DNA of 5,995 nt, from NCBI GenBank assembly GCA_022785155.1, contig JALFRH010000166.1:1-5995 (forward strand), written 5' to 3'. The notes below the pieces were generated by a model. It ran no database searches, had not been told where the DNA came from, and saw only the letters and a list, made by a program, of their open reading frames with translations. This document shows, one piece after another, positions 5,911-5,995 of this stretch. Position 1 is the stretch's first letter. Each line of letters begins with the position of its first letter. Both the position numbers and the translations under genes were made by a program. Source of the stretch: Spirochaetales bacterium (GTDB lineage Bacteria > Spirochaetota > Spirochaetia > Sphaerochaetales > Sphaerochaetaceae).

Positions 5911-5947
5911 AGGGTGTCTTAAACTGCTCAGAGTTTTTAACAGCCCC
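5911..5947 (-). repeat. Right inverted-repeat end of the toxin-antitoxin module
   Basis: The outermost 12 bp (5936-5947) are the exact reverse complement of 4328-4339; the rest aligns with the left copy at roughly two-thirds identity with one indel. The outer flanks (AATAAT on the left, TTTTTT on the right) show no clear target duplication. Confidence 0.55.
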
Positions 5948-5953
5948 TTTTTT
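5911..5953 (+). terminator. Intrinsic terminator overlapping the right inverted-repeat end
   Basis: On the plus strand GGGTGTCTTAAACT (5912-5925) pairs with AGTTTTTAACAGCCCC (5932-5947), with small bulges and loop GCTCAG, directly followed by six T (5948-5953). This is a good factor-independent terminator shape, yet no plus-strand gene lies before it. On the minus strand the stem is followed by TTTT, so it may also act that way. Its sequence doubles as the right member of the inverted pair with 4328-4365. Confidence 0.6.
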
Positions 5954-5995
5954 ATAAACCCATATTGTTGTGTATCGAAAGGCATAAGTATATTC

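Larger units (their letters stand above)
4328..5947 (-). mobile_element. Putative mobile or imported toxin-antitoxin cassette bounded by inverted repeats
   Basis: About 1.62 kb carrying only the XRE-ImmA gene and a broken PIN gene on the minus strand, against plus-strand genes on its left. It is bracketed by related inverted sequences (4328-4365, 5911-5947) and is visibly lower in GC than the MATE and binding-protein genes. No transposase or integrase is encoded and no clear target-site duplication is seen outside the ends. It could be a non-autonomous element, a cassette trapped between two IS remnants, or a gene pair that happens to be flanked by similar hairpins. Confidence 0.4.

Noticed and set aside
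1..5995. CRISPR array, tRNA or rRNA
   Set aside because: No regularly spaced repeats and no cloverleaf or rRNA-like sequence was seen in any gap.

Overview
The window looks like accessory or lineage-specific chromosome from a spirochaete, probably a host-associated relative of Treponema or Sphaerochaeta. The main clue is the solute-binding protein at 2150-2953, whose mature N-terminus (EGSKES) resembles the 'GSKES' start I associate with spirochaete binding proteins. The moderate GC and purine-rich ribosome-binding sites fit, but the taxonomic call is inference.

Layout of the left part, all on the plus strand. Positions 1-213 are the C-terminal end of a polar amino acid ABC transporter ATPase, closed by a hairpin over its stop codon. 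Next comes a membrane-anchored, extracytoplasmic protein of unknown function with a probable beta-propeller-like fold (417-1397). A 752-bp AT-rich gap (1398-2149) carries hairpins and one copy of a 22-bp repeat but no convincing gene. It is followed by a tight two-gene unit: a cystine/polar amino acid binding protein (2150-2953) and, 4 nt later, a MATE-family exporter (2958-4322). No permease or ATPase gene accompanies the binding protein here, so it may serve the transporter whose ATPase end lies at 1-213.

Right part, minus strand. A lower-GC module of clearly different character begins 5 bases after the MATE stop codon. It encodes an XRE-HTH/ImmA-IrrE metallopeptidase protein (4656-5714) with a promoter embedded in a perfect 14-bp inverted-repeat operator. 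A PIN-domain reading frame overlaps it by 4 bases (4438-4659). This is the layout of an antitoxin-toxin operon, but the PIN gene keeps only its first ~23 residues, including the SDTN motif, before switching to unrelated sequence. The switch falls at the second exact copy of the 22-bp repeat.

The module is bracketed by related ~38-bp sequences in inverted orientation (4328-4365 and 5911-5947), whose outer 12 bp are identical and start GGGGCTGTTAAA, much like insertion-sequence ends. I read the module as an imported toxin-antitoxin cassette, about 1.62 kb end to end, whose toxin has been broken and whose self-regulated metallopeptidase antitoxin survives. Whether the brackets are true transposon ends or duplicated terminator hairpins cannot be settled from this window.
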